From NCBI GenBank assembly GCA_035532475.1, contig DATKQY010000047.1, positions 1 through 6,428 of the forward strand: a DNA stretch of 6,428 bases. The letters run 5' to 3'. The translations under genes and the position numbers were made by a program. Origin of the DNA: DATKQY01 sp035532475. Its GTDB lineage: Bacteria > Actinomycetota > Acidimicrobiia > Acidimicrobiales > Bog-793. Below the pieces are notes generated by a model. The model was not told the DNA's origin. It saw only the letters and a program-made list of their open reading frames with translations, and ran no database searches. Below are positions 1 to 5,826 of this stretch, piece by piece. Within the stretch, counting starts at the first letter, position 1; each line of letters starts with the position of its first letter.

Positions 1-95
1 GAACCGCAGGGCAGTGGAGCGCCGATGGGCGGCGACGCGCGCTCAGGCGCCAGGCGATCGCGCTCCGATGCTCCGGCCGGTTATCCAGCGCAACG

Positions 96-141
96 TCACA
101 CCCAAATGTGAAGATGAGGGAGGTCCAAACGTGAAGACCTC
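96..141 (-). terminator. two small hairpins in the tRNA-Val trailer, possible terminator
   Basis: Directly downstream of the tRNA on the minus strand, GAGGTC (141-136) pairs with GACCTC (125-120) around a 10-nt loop. Fifteen bases further on, TCACA (111-107) pairs with TGTGA (100-96) around TTTGGG. Neither is followed by a proper run of T, so this is a weak termination or processing candidate based on position and pairing only. Confidence 0.25.
102..137. repeat. 13-bp imperfect direct repeat beside tRNA-Val
   Basis: CCAAATGTGAAGA at 102-114 recurs as CCAAACGTGAAGA at 125-137, with 12 of 13 bases identical and a 23-bp period. Each copy contributes an arm to one of the two small hairpins here. 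It could be a binding site pair, a small duplication, or chance. Nothing here shows an integration core or a repeat of the tRNA end. Confidence 0.4.
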
Positions 142-145
142 GGAG

Positions 146-219
146 TGGGCGCTGAGGGACTCGAACCCCCGACCTGCTCGTTGTAAGCGAGCTGCTCTGA
201 CCATCTGAGCTAAGCGCCC
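146..219 (-). tRNA. tRNA-Val (anticodon UAC)
   Basis: The minus strand folds into a complete cloverleaf. The acceptor arms GGGCGCT and AGCGCCC pair over all 7 bp. The D stem is GCTC/GAGC. The anticodon stem GCTCG/CGAGC encloses loop CTTACAA, giving anticodon UAC, which reads the valine codon GUA. The T arm GGGGG-TTCGAGT-CCCTC carries the invariant TTCGA and has one G-U pair. The variable region AGGTC is of ordinary class I size. Position 146 supplies discriminator A. CCA is not encoded (the next bases read CTC), so it would be added after transcription, as is common in Actinobacteria. No firm promoter is visible upstream. An AAGATT at 237-232 is the best -10-like hexamer, but it has no -35 partner. 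Confidence 0.96.
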
Positions 220-302
220 GGAGCGAGCGCCAATCTTCGCGCCGCCACGAGGGGGCGGGCGACGCCGGCCCGTTTCAGCGCCGCGAAGAGGATGATGCTC
301 TG

Positions 303-337
303 GGTCGGCGGCTCCTTCGCCTCTGCGGCCGCCGACC
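303..337. repeat. perfect 10-bp inverted repeat with 15-nt loop
   Basis: GGTCGGCGGC at 303-312 is exactly complementary to GCCGCCGACC at 328-337, with a 15-nt loop rich in C and T on the plus strand. A G-U pair can extend the stem outward (302/338). There is no T tract on either side, so it is not a textbook terminator in either direction. It lies about 85 bp upstream of the tRNA 5' end and about 180 bp upstream of the ade start. It could be a transcript structure in the ade leader if transcription starts further upstream, a protein-binding site, or a relic. Confidence 0.6.
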
Positions 338-503
338 TCCCGCGACCCTCTGTGTGACCACCGGCGCGGGTGAGCCCGGTCCCGGAGTGGGCCCCCGGTC
401 GCACCCGTAGACTTGACGTGCGCCGACATCCCGACGGAACGGCGCGTGGGATCACTCCACGCGACCTGCCCGGTCGACCACGTAGGCACGCCGACCGCGA
501 ACG

Positions 504-509
504 AAGGAG
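504..509 (+). promoter_or_regulatory. ribosome binding site of ade
   Basis: AAGGAG matches the Shine-Dalgarno core and ends 11 nt before the ATG at 521. It supports that start over the in-frame TTG at 413, whose extra 36 residues do not resemble the family N-terminus. Confidence 0.6.
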
Positions 510-520
510 CCGCCAGCGCC

Positions 521-2245
521 ATGCCCCCACGCCGCGCCACGCCGCACATCCTCGCCGTCGCCCGGGGCGACGAACCGGCCGACCTGCTGATCACGGGTGG
601 CTCGGTGTTCGTGCCCGGCACCCGGGAGTGGGTGAGCACCGATCTCGCGATCGTGGACGGGGTCGTCGCCGGGTGGGGCCGGCGCGAGGCTCGCGAGGAG
701 ATCGACGTCGACGGGGCAGCCCTCACCCCTGCATTCGTCGACGCCCACATGCACCTGGAATCGACGAAGATGTGGGTCGACGAGTTCGTGCGTGCCGTGC
801 TGCCCCACGGCACGACGGCGGTGGCCGCCGATCCGCACGAGATCGCCAACGTCTTCGGGGTTCCCGGCGTCGCAGCCCTGAGCGCGGCGGCTCAGCGGCT
901 GCCCTTCACGTTCGGGATCTGCGGGTCGAGCTGCGTGCCGGCATCGCCCTTCGAAAGCCCCGGCGCAGAGATCCACCCGGCCGAGCTCCGCGAGCTCCTG
1001 GCGCAGCCGGGCGCGATCGGCGTCGCCGAGGTGATGAACTTCCCCGGCGTGGTCGCCGGCGACCCAGAGCTGCTCGCCAAGATCGCCGCCGCGGGCACCC
1101 GGCGTGTCGACGGCCACGCACCCGGGCTCTCGGGCCCGATGCTCGACGCGTACCTGGCTGCAGGCGTCGAGTCGGACCACGAGTGCACCGAGCTTGAAGA
1201 GGCCGAGGAGAAGCGCAGGAAGGGCATGTGGATCTTCATCCGTCAGGGCTCCGCGAGCCGAAACCTCCGGAGCCTGATCGCGACGGTCCTCAGGCACGGC
1301 ACCGAGCGGGTCGCCCTCTGCAGCGACGACCGCGAGCCCGACACCATCTTGACCGACGGCCACATGGACGACTGCGTCCGTCTCGCGGTCGCGTGCGGCG
1401 TGCGGGTTGAGGACGCGCTCGTGCTCGCGACCTCCAACCCGGCCGACTACCACCACTTCGACCACCTCGGCTGGCTCGCCCCCGGCTACCAGGCCGACAT
1501 CCTCTGCTTCGACTCGCTGACCGAGCTGCGGCCGGCGCGCGTCTGGCAGGCGGGCAGCCTCGTGGCGGCGGCCGGTTCGATCGTGCCAGGGGCCGTCCCG
1601 GACTCACCCGCCCCGCAGTGGATGCATCACTCCGTCCACCTGCCGACCCCGCCCGGCCCAGCGAGGCTCGACCTCGCCCCGCCGCTCGGGGGCATCGCGC
1701 GCGTCATCGGCATCGCCCCCGACACGCTCACCACGCGACACCTCATCCTCGACGTGGCCGACCCCGCCAACGCGCTCGCCCGGATCGCGGTCGTCGAGCG
1801 CCACCGGGAGACCGGCCGGGTCGGCCTCGGCTACGTCCAGGGATTCGGGCTGAAACGGGGGGCGATCGCCTCCACCGTCGCCCACGACGCCCACAACTGC
1901 ATGGTCGTCGGCGCGCTCGACGACTCGGGCCCGACCGAGATGGCGGCAGCCTTGGCGCGCCTCGTGGAGCTCGGCGGCGGCCAAGTCGCCGTGCTCGACG
2001 GCCAGGTCCTCGCCGAGATCGCCCTGCCAATCGGGGGCTTGATGAGCGATCGCGGCGCCGACGAGATCGCCTCGAAGGTCGACCACCTCGCGAACATGGT
2101 TGCCGAGCACCTCGGGATCGAGATCGCCGCGCCGTTCATGCAGCTCAGCTTCCTCGGGCTCTCCGTGATCCCCGAGCTGCGGATCACGGACCGTGGCCTC
2201 GTCGACGTCGAGCGCTTCGCGCTGACGGAGCTGTCACCGTCCTGA
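521..2245 (+). CDS. ade: adenine deaminase
   Basis: The 574-aa product is predicted to convert adenine to hypoxanthine and ammonia (EC 3.5.4.2) in the cytoplasm for purine salvage. It is a full-length amidohydrolase; the E. coli enzyme has a similar length. The metal-binding motif VDAHMHLES has H76 and H78. It is followed by the family signature DPHEIANVFG (104-113), E170 in GVAEVMNFPG, H199 in VDGHAPGLSG, H220 in ESDHECT, and the catalytic aspartate region CSDDREPD with D269/D270. The GHMDDCVRLAV and ATSNPADYHHFDHLG segments are also typical. The C-terminal adenine deaminase domain is intact, with GLGYVQGFGLKRGAIAST, VAHDAHNCMVVG (453-464) and LPIGGLMSD (502-510). The ATG at 521 is chosen because it has an AAGGAG upstream. 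The gene stands alone on the plus strand and converges on the lipoprotein gene. The family assignment is very secure; adenine specificity is inferred from the motifs. Confidence 0.97.
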   Translation: MPPRRATPHILAVARGDEPADLLITGGSVFVPGTREWVSTDLAIVDGVVAGWGRREAREEIDVDGAALTPAFVDAHMHLESTKMWVDEFVRAVLPHGTTAVAADPHEIANVFGVPGVAALSAAAQRLPFTFGICGSSCVPASPFESPGAEIHPAELRELLAQPGAIGVAEVMNFPGVVAGDPELLAKIAAAGTRRVDGHAPGLSGPMLDAYLAAGVESDHECTELEEAEEKRRKGMWIFIRQGSASRNLRSLIATVLRHGTERVALCSDDREPDTILTDGHMDDCVRLAVACGVRVEDALVLATSNPADYHHFDHLGWLAPGYQADILCFDSLTELRPARVWQAGSLVAAAGSIVPGAVPDSPAPQWMHHSVHLPTPPGPARLDLAPPLGGIARVIGIAPDTLTTRHLILDVADPANALARIAVVERHRETGRVGLGYVQGFGLKRGAIASTVAHDAHNCMVVGALDDSGPTEMAAALARLVELGGGQVAVLDGQVLAEIALPIGGLMSDRGADEIASKVDHLANMVAEHLGIEIAAPFMQLSFLGLSVIPELRITDRGLVDVERFALTELSPS

Positions 2246-2251
2246 ATCGGT

Positions 2252-2275
2252 GCTCGCCCGGGCGCGACCGCGAGC
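2252..2275. terminator. GC-rich inverted repeat between convergent genes, possible terminator
   Basis: GCTCGC (2252-2257) pairs with GCGAGC (2270-2275) around 12 nt, and the flanking sequence is a further mix of CGCCCGGGCG-type palindromes. It fills much of the 43-bp gap between the stops of ade and the lipoprotein gene, where a bidirectional terminator would be expected. It has no T tract, so the assignment rests on position and pairing. Confidence 0.25.
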
Positions 2276-2288
2276 GGGCGCCGGCTCC

Positions 2289-2933
2289 TCACGACGAGGC
2301 GATCGCGAAGACCCCGACGCTGCTGCCGCACGCCTGGAATGTCGCCGGCACCGAGAGCGACTCGGAGCTTGTCGGAGGTGTGACCTCGACTGAGGCGACG
2401 TCCTGGCACCCGATCCCGTTGACGGGCACGTTGGCGACCGACAGCACCAGGTCGGCGCTGCCCCCGGGGGCGAGCGTCACGAGGGCCGGAGCGGGCCCGG
2501 TGTCTGTCGCCGTGAGATCGAGCTTCGGTCCCGCCCCCGCGCCCGAAGCGCCCGAAGCGCCGAAGAGCGTGACGCCCGGGTAGCCCTCGAGCGTGCACGT
2601 CGCCGGGCCGGAGTTCGTGATGGTGAAGCTGAGGTGGGTGGTGCCCGCCGAGGTGCTCCCGCCGGTCTCGGCCACCTGCAGGACCCCGGTCGAGCAGGTC
2701 GGTGTGGCCGCGACCGTGCTCGACGTCGAGGTGGACGTGGACGAAGAGGTGCTGGACGGCGCGGTGCTGGAGCTGGTCGGGCTCGAGCTGGAGCTCGGCG
2801 GGGAGGTGGAGCTCGAGGTGGAGCCGTTGCCGCCGGAAGAGGAGCACGCGGCGAGCAGGAGCCCCGCGAGCAGCGCCGCCGCCAGGGTGCCCGAGGACGC
2901 GAACAGACGCCGACGGAACGCGTGAGAGGCCAT
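2289..2933 (-). CDS. secreted lipoprotein with Ser/Thr linker and DUF4232-like domain
   Basis: The 214-aa product has a basic N-terminus (RRRL, 7-10), a hydrophobic stretch (about 17-29) and a lipobox LLAAC with the lipidated Cys at 30. It should be exported and anchored on the outer face of the membrane. Residues 31-79 form an almost pure Ser/Thr/Pro linker, as in actinobacterial wall-spanning lipoproteins. Residues 80-214 resemble the DUF4232 family: a small beta-rich domain with THLSFTITNSGPATCTLEGYPGV (98 onward) and VTLAPGGSADLVL. Its four cysteines are C80, C113, C176 and C202, which would suit two disulfides. The molecular role of this family is unknown. The ATG lies 16 bp after the dehydrogenase stop with no visible Shine-Dalgarno. 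A TAGACA hexamer at 2945-2940 ends 6 nt before the ATG, so either read-through from the dehydrogenase or a leaderless transcript is possible. Confidence 0.88.
   Translation of the reverse strand: MASHAFRRRLFASSGTLAAALLAGLLLAACSSSGGNGSTSSSTSPPSSSSSPTSSSTAPSSTSSSTSTSTSSTVAATPTCSTGVLQVAETGGSTSAGTTHLSFTITNSGPATCTLEGYPGVTLFGASGASGAGAGPKLDLTATDTGPAPALVTLAPGGSADLVLSVANVPVNGIGCQDVASVEVTPPTSSESLSVPATFQACGSSVGVFAIASS
2697..2843 (-). repeat. low-complexity Ser/Thr linker coding stretch
   Basis: Residues 31-79 of the lipoprotein are nearly all Ser, Thr, Pro and Gly. The DNA is a run of short degenerate repeats (plus-strand units such as GAGCTCGAGGTGGA and GAGGTGGAC). Such tracts change length easily by slippage, so linker length may vary between strains. 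The opposite strand is open in another frame and gives a Val/Glu-rich shadow that should not be called a gene. Confidence 0.7.
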
Positions 2934-2949
2934 GGGGACTGTCTACCGG

Positions 2950-4218
2950 CTAGGGGAACAGTCCGCGTAGTCGCGTCGCCTCGGCCACCCGCTCCATGCC
3001 GAGCGCGACCGCGGCGCGCCGGAGCGGCACCTTGAGCGTCTGCGCCTGCTCCCAGGTGGACCGGAACGCCCGGTCCATCGTCAGGCGAAGGCGCTGGGCC
3101 ACGAGCTCGGGCTCCCACGCGTAGCCCTGGCGGGACTGCGCCCACTCGAAGTAGGAGGCGGTCACGCCACCCGCGTTGGCGAGCACGTCGGGCACGACCA
3201 CGATCCCGCGTTGCTCGAGCACCGGGTCCGCCTCGGGCCGGGTCGGTCCGTTGGCCGCCTCGACGACGATCTTCGCGCCGAGCCGCTCCGCGAGCTCGGC
3301 GGTGATGACGCCGTCGAGGGCGGCGGGGATGGCGAGCTCGCACTCGATGGTGAACAGGCTGCCCGGGTCGATCGGGTCCGCCTGGGGGAAGCCGGCGACC
3401 GTGCCGGCCCCGGCCACGTGGTCGGCGAGTGCCGCAGGGTCGAGGCCGGCGGGGTTGTGCACGGCGCCGGCGACGTCGGCCACGGCGACCACCCGCATGC
3501 CGAGCGAGGTGAGGAGGAACACGAGCGGCGCCCCGACCTTGCCGTAGCCCTGGATCACCGCCCGTGCCCCGGCGAGGTCGAAGCCGAGCTCGGCGAAGGT
3601 CGCCTGGGCACAGAGCGTCACGCCCGTCGCGGTGGCGCCGACGTGGCCGTGCGAGCCCCCGATGGCGAGCGGCTTGCCGGTCACGACGCCAGGCGTCCCC
3701 TCGCCGCGCAGCATCGAGACCGTGTCCATGACCCACGCCATCACGCGTGAGTCGGTGTTGACGTCCGGAGCCGGGATGTCGCGGTCCGGCCCGAGCATCT
3801 GGCCGACGGCGAAGGCCCAGCGGCGCGTGAGCCGCTCGAGCTCGGGCGTCGACAGCGTCGCCGGGTCCACCACGACCCCGCCCTTCGCCCCGCCGAAGGG
3901 GATGTCGACGACGGCGCACTTGATGGTCATGTCGGCTGCGAGGGCCATCACCTCGTGGGCGTCGACGGCCGGGTGGAACCGGATGCCGCCCTTGCCCGGA
4001 CCGCGGCTCGTGTCGTGGTGCACGCGCCAGCCGGTGAACACCCGGACGCGCCCGTCGTCGAGGCGCACGGGCATCGCCACCTCGAGGACCTTCTCGGGGG
4101 CGGTGATGATGTCCCGCAGGCCCTCGTCGAGGCCGATCAGCGCGGCGCCGTCACGGATCCGACCGACGATCGCCTCCCAGGGGTCGAAGGCCCGCTCGAC
4201 GCCCGCGTCGGCGTTCAG
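2950..4218 (-). CDS. gdhA: Glu/Leu/Phe/Val dehydrogenase, probably glutamate dehydrogenase; proposed CTG start
   Basis: The 422-aa product is predicted to interconvert glutamate and 2-oxoglutarate plus ammonium using NAD(P). The N-terminal substrate domain has RGPGKGGIRFHP (K76), K100 and the catalytic lysine motif DIPFGGAKGG (K112). PAPDVNTDSRVMAW carries D152, the likely catalytic Asp. The Rossmann motif GYGKVG (224-229) and D248 at the end of the second strand follow, then VVEAANGPT and LANAGGVTASYFEW (346-359). The first in-frame GTG is at 4080. However, the reading frame upstream encodes a family-like N-terminus (ending APEKVLEVAMPVRLDDG) with no ATG, GTG or TTG. CTG at 4218 gives the usual family length, overlaps the transporter's TGA as CTGA, and has GGGGAG 9 nt upstream. 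If only the GTG is used, the protein is 376 aa (2950-4080). An Arg common in the GSxGR motif is His (H192). The Glu rather than Leu or Phe substrate is inferred from overall similarity and length. Confidence 0.93.
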   Translation of the reverse strand: MNADAGVERAFDPWEAIVGRIRDGAALIGLDEGLRDIITAPEKVLEVAMPVRLDDGRVRVFTGWRVHHDTSRGPGKGGIRFHPAVDAHEVMALAADMTIKCAVVDIPFGGAKGGVVVDPATLSTPELERLTRRWAFAVGQMLGPDRDIPAPDVNTDSRVMAWVMDTVSMLRGEGTPGVVTGKPLAIGGSHGHVGATATGVTLCAQATFAELGFDLAGARAVIQGYGKVGAPLVFLLTSLGMRVVAVADVAGAVHNPAGLDPAALADHVAGAGTVAGFPQADPIDPGSLFTIECELAIPAALDGVITAELAERLGAKIVVEAANGPTRPEADPVLEQRGIVVVPDVLANAGGVTASYFEWAQSRQGYAWEPELVAQRLRLTMDRAFRSTWEQAQTLKVPLRRAAVALGMERVAEATRLRGLFP

Positions 4219-5123
4219 CGCGAGACACTCCCCGTACTGGCACCTTGGAGGGCCCGATGGCCGGACAGGTTCTCCTCGTGCGCCGCCGAGGCGATCAGCG
4301 GCGAGCTCGACAGGACGAACAGGGACGCGAACATCACGCAGAGCGACACGGCCTCAGCCGTGCCGAGACCGCCCGAATGGCGGAGATGGTCGCCGAAGAG
4401 CCAGACGCCCATCACGATGCTCGCCAGCGGGTTCACGATGAGCAGGGACGACTGCGAGGCCGCCACGGGGCCGGCGTCCAGCGCGTGTTGGCTGATGACA
4501 AGTCCGGCGAGGCCGCTCACGGCCACGCCGTAGGCCTGCCAGTGGGTGAGCACGAACACCGGGCCCTTCGACCACTCGTCGGCGGCCGTCTTGATGAACG
4601 CGGCCGTGAGGGCGAAGGTGATGCCGCCGGCCACCCCGAAGCAGGCGGCACGCCACGAGCGCGGCCCGCGCTGCGCGCTCGCGGTGGAGAGGACAACGGC
4701 GCCGACGCACGCCGCGAGCAGGAGCACCCAGTCGGTCCGCGTGGGGCGGAGCTGGCCGCCGCCCGGCGAGCTGAGGGCGAGGAACGCGCCGAGCCCGGTC
4801 GCGGTGCCGGTTGCTCCGAGCCATTCCCGCCAGCCGAGCGAACGGTGGAACCACAGTCCGAGTATCGCGAGCAGGAAGAGCAGCTCGGTCACCATGATCG
4901 GCTGCACGGTGGACAGATCGCCGAGCGAGAGCGCGACGGCAAGCAACAAGAAGCTCGCCGTGGTGAGCGCGAGACCCGCGAACCAGATCGGCCGGCGGAT
5001 CACCTTTGCCATCAAGGCGCGGCGCCGACCGTCCGCGGGCGCCGCCTCCTCGACGCCGATGCGCTGGAGGACGGTTGCGAGTGCGTTCGCTCCCGCGGCG
5101 AGCAGGGCGAGCACGATGGCCAT
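4215..5123 (-). CDS. DMT/EamA-like integral membrane transporter
   Basis: The 302-aa product is strongly hydrophobic, with about nine predicted membrane segments (near residues 1-20, 46-66, 74-91, 100-118, 131-150, 158-178, 190-211, 218-243 and 254-275) and a short polar C-tail. The two-halved layout, the QPIMVTELLFLL segment (74-85) and the SSLLIVNPLASIVMGVWLFGD segment in the second half (225-245) fit the drug/metabolite transporter superfamily, including NIPA-like members. Its substrate cannot be told from sequence. A GTG at 5129 would add two residues. I prefer ATG 5123 because TATAAC ends 7 nt before it, fitting a leaderless message. The stop overlaps the proposed CTG start of the dehydrogenase, so the two are probably co-translated; a link to amino-acid or ammonium metabolism is only suggested by that context. 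Confidence 0.85.
   Translation of the reverse strand: MAIVLALLAAGANALATVLQRIGVEEAAPADGRRRALMAKVIRRPIWFAGLALTTASFLLLAVALSLGDLSTVQPIMVTELLFLLAILGLWFHRSLGWREWLGATGTATGLGAFLALSSPGGGQLRPTRTDWVLLLAACVGAVVLSTASAQRGPRSWRAACFGVAGGITFALTAAFIKTAADEWSKGPVFVLTHWQAYGVAVSGLAGLVISQHALDAGPVAASQSSLLIVNPLASIVMGVWLFGDHLRHSGGLGTAEAVSLCVMFASLFVLSSSPLIASAAHEENLSGHRALQGASTGSVSR
4228..4233 (-). promoter_or_regulatory. ribosome binding site deciding the dehydrogenase CTG start
   Basis: GGGGAG on the minus strand lies inside the last codons of the transporter gene and ends 9 nt before CTG at 4218. The spacing is right for that codon and for no ATG, GTG or TTG in the dehydrogenase frame. It is the main initiation signal supporting the CTG start. 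Confidence 0.5.
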
Positions 5124-5130
5124 CGGCACC

Positions 5131-5136
5131 GTTATA
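5131..5136 (-). promoter_or_regulatory. -10 element for transporter-dehydrogenase unit (leaderless type)
   Basis: TATAAC on the minus strand differs from TATAAT by one base and stands out in this GC-rich region. Seven bases separate it from ATG 5123, so transcription would begin at or beside the start codon, as in leaderless actinobacterial genes. No Shine-Dalgarno precedes that start. A -35 is not clear; GCGACA at 5157-5152 has only a 15-bp spacer. It lies in the 46-bp gap after the rnhB stop. Confidence 0.5.
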
Positions 5137-5169
5137 GCCGAGCGGCCCCCGTGTCGCCGCGTCGGGCGC

Positions 5170-5826
5170 TCACCCGCCTGCTGGCACCTCCTCGGCGAAC
5201 GTCCACCTCCGACGGTGCAACGGCGTCATCCCGCGCTCGGCCACGGCGCGGCGGTGCTCGGGCGTCGCATAGCCCTTGTTGCGCTCGAACCGGTACTCGG
5301 GATAGTCCCCGGAGTGGCCGATCATCATCCGGTCCCGCGTCACCTTGGCCAGCACCGACGCCGCCGCGACGACGACCGACGTCCGGTCGGCGCCGACGGC
5401 GGGACGGGCCCCGGGGTGGCCGGTGTAGTCCCAGAGGCCGTCCACGATGATGGCGTCCGGCTCCTCGCCGATCTTCGCCAACGCGCGTGTTGCCGCCAGC
5501 GCCTGCGCACGCGTCATGCCGAGCGCGTCGCACTCCTCCGAGGTCGCCTCGCCGACCGCCCAAGCGGGGCACCAGGCGCCGAGCGGCTCGAAGAGGCGCT
5601 CGCGAGCCGCCTCGACGAGCAGCTTGGAGTCGCGCACCCCCCGGGGCGCGCCGCGCAGCTCGCCCGGGGTGATCACCACGACCCCGACGCACACCGGCCC
5701 GGCCCAGGCGCCGCGGCCGACCTCGTCGAGCCCGGCGACCCGGCGGGCGCCCTCCGCGAACAGCGCCCGCTCGGCGACGAAGGTCGGTGCCTTCGAGGCG
5801 CCCCCGCGGCCGGCGACGGGGCTCAT
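5170..5826 (-). CDS. rnhB: ribonuclease HII
   Basis: The 218-aa product is predicted to cleave the RNA strand of RNA-DNA hybrids and to start removal of single ribonucleotides from DNA (EC 3.1.26.4), using Mn2+ or Mg2+. The four acidic active-site residues are present: D34 and E35 in GLDEVGRG, D129 in IIVDG, and D165 in KVTRDRMM. Other family landmarks are RDSKLL (65-70), AAASVLAKVTRDR (154-166), YPEYRFERNKGY (175-186) with T188 and H191, and the end motif TPLHRRRWTF. Length is normal. The position after GRG is Ala-Trp rather than the frequent Pro. The ATG overlaps the TGA of rpiB as ATGA, so it is probably translated by coupling; the only upstream Shine-Dalgarno-like sequence is a poor AAGCAG. 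The adjacent DMT transporter gene begins 46 bp on with its own -10. Confidence 0.96.
   Translation of the reverse strand: MSPVAGRGGASKAPTFVAERALFAEGARRVAGLDEVGRGAWAGPVCVGVVVITPGELRGAPRGVRDSKLLVEAARERLFEPLGAWCPAWAVGEATSEECDALGMTRAQALAATRALAKIGEEPDAIIVDGLWDYTGHPGARPAVGADRTSVVVAAASVLAKVTRDRMMIGHSGDYPEYRFERNKGYATPEHRRAVAERGMTPLHRRRWTFAEEVPAGG

Larger units (their letters stand above)
220..520. other. intergenic region between tRNA-Val and ade
   Basis: This 301-bp stretch separates the divergently transcribed tRNA-Val and ade, so it should hold both promoters. No reading frame in it looks like a conserved protein. The main structure is a perfect inverted repeat at 303-337. A TAGACT at 408-413 fits the actinobacterial TAnnnT form of a -10 element for ade, but the sequence about 17 bp upstream (GAGTGG) is not a good -35, so I hold this only weakly. 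No purine riboswitch fold is recognisable ahead of ade. Confidence 0.6.

Noticed and set aside
96..111. Palindrome TCACA-N6-TGTGA resembling a CRP/FNR site
   Set aside because: The arms are in the opposite order to the CRP consensus (TGTGA-N6-TCACA), so it is only a small inverted repeat.
1..145. Possible gene at the left edge
   Set aside because: All frames are short or interrupted and none shows a recognisable motif; no support beyond open codons.
146..219. tRNA-Val as an integration site for a mobile element
   Set aside because: No integrase, no repeat of the tRNA 3' end and no accessory-looking genes are present in the window.
413..520. Upstream TTG start adding 36 residues to adenine deaminase
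   Set aside because: The extension does not resemble the family N-terminus and the ATG at 521 has its own AAGGAG.
210..530. Minus-strand open frame of 106 codons in the tRNA-ade intergenic region
   Set aside because: Part looks protein-like (TQSIILFAALKRAG), but it ends inside the tRNA, lacks a good start signal and has no recognisable domain.
43..849. Long minus-strand open frame of 268 codons
   Set aside because: It runs antisense through ade, the intergenic region and the whole tRNA-Val; its C-terminal residues are simply translated tRNA, and its composition is Arg/Ser/Pro-rich shadow sequence.
1618..2583. Plus-strand open frame of 321 codons crossing the end of ade
   Set aside because: It overlaps ade in another frame and continues antisense to the lipoprotein gene; Arg/Pro/Ala-rich composition is typical of out-of-frame reading in GC-rich DNA.
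2593..2925. Plus-strand Val/Glu-rich open frame
   Set aside because: It is the complement of the Ser/Thr linker of the lipoprotein; the apparent pattern is produced by the repeats.
2477..3919. Minus-strand open frame of 480 codons
   Set aside because: It is the shifted frame of the dehydrogenase and lipoprotein genes; it is full of Arg/Gly and lacks any motif, while the other frame carries intact GDH motifs.
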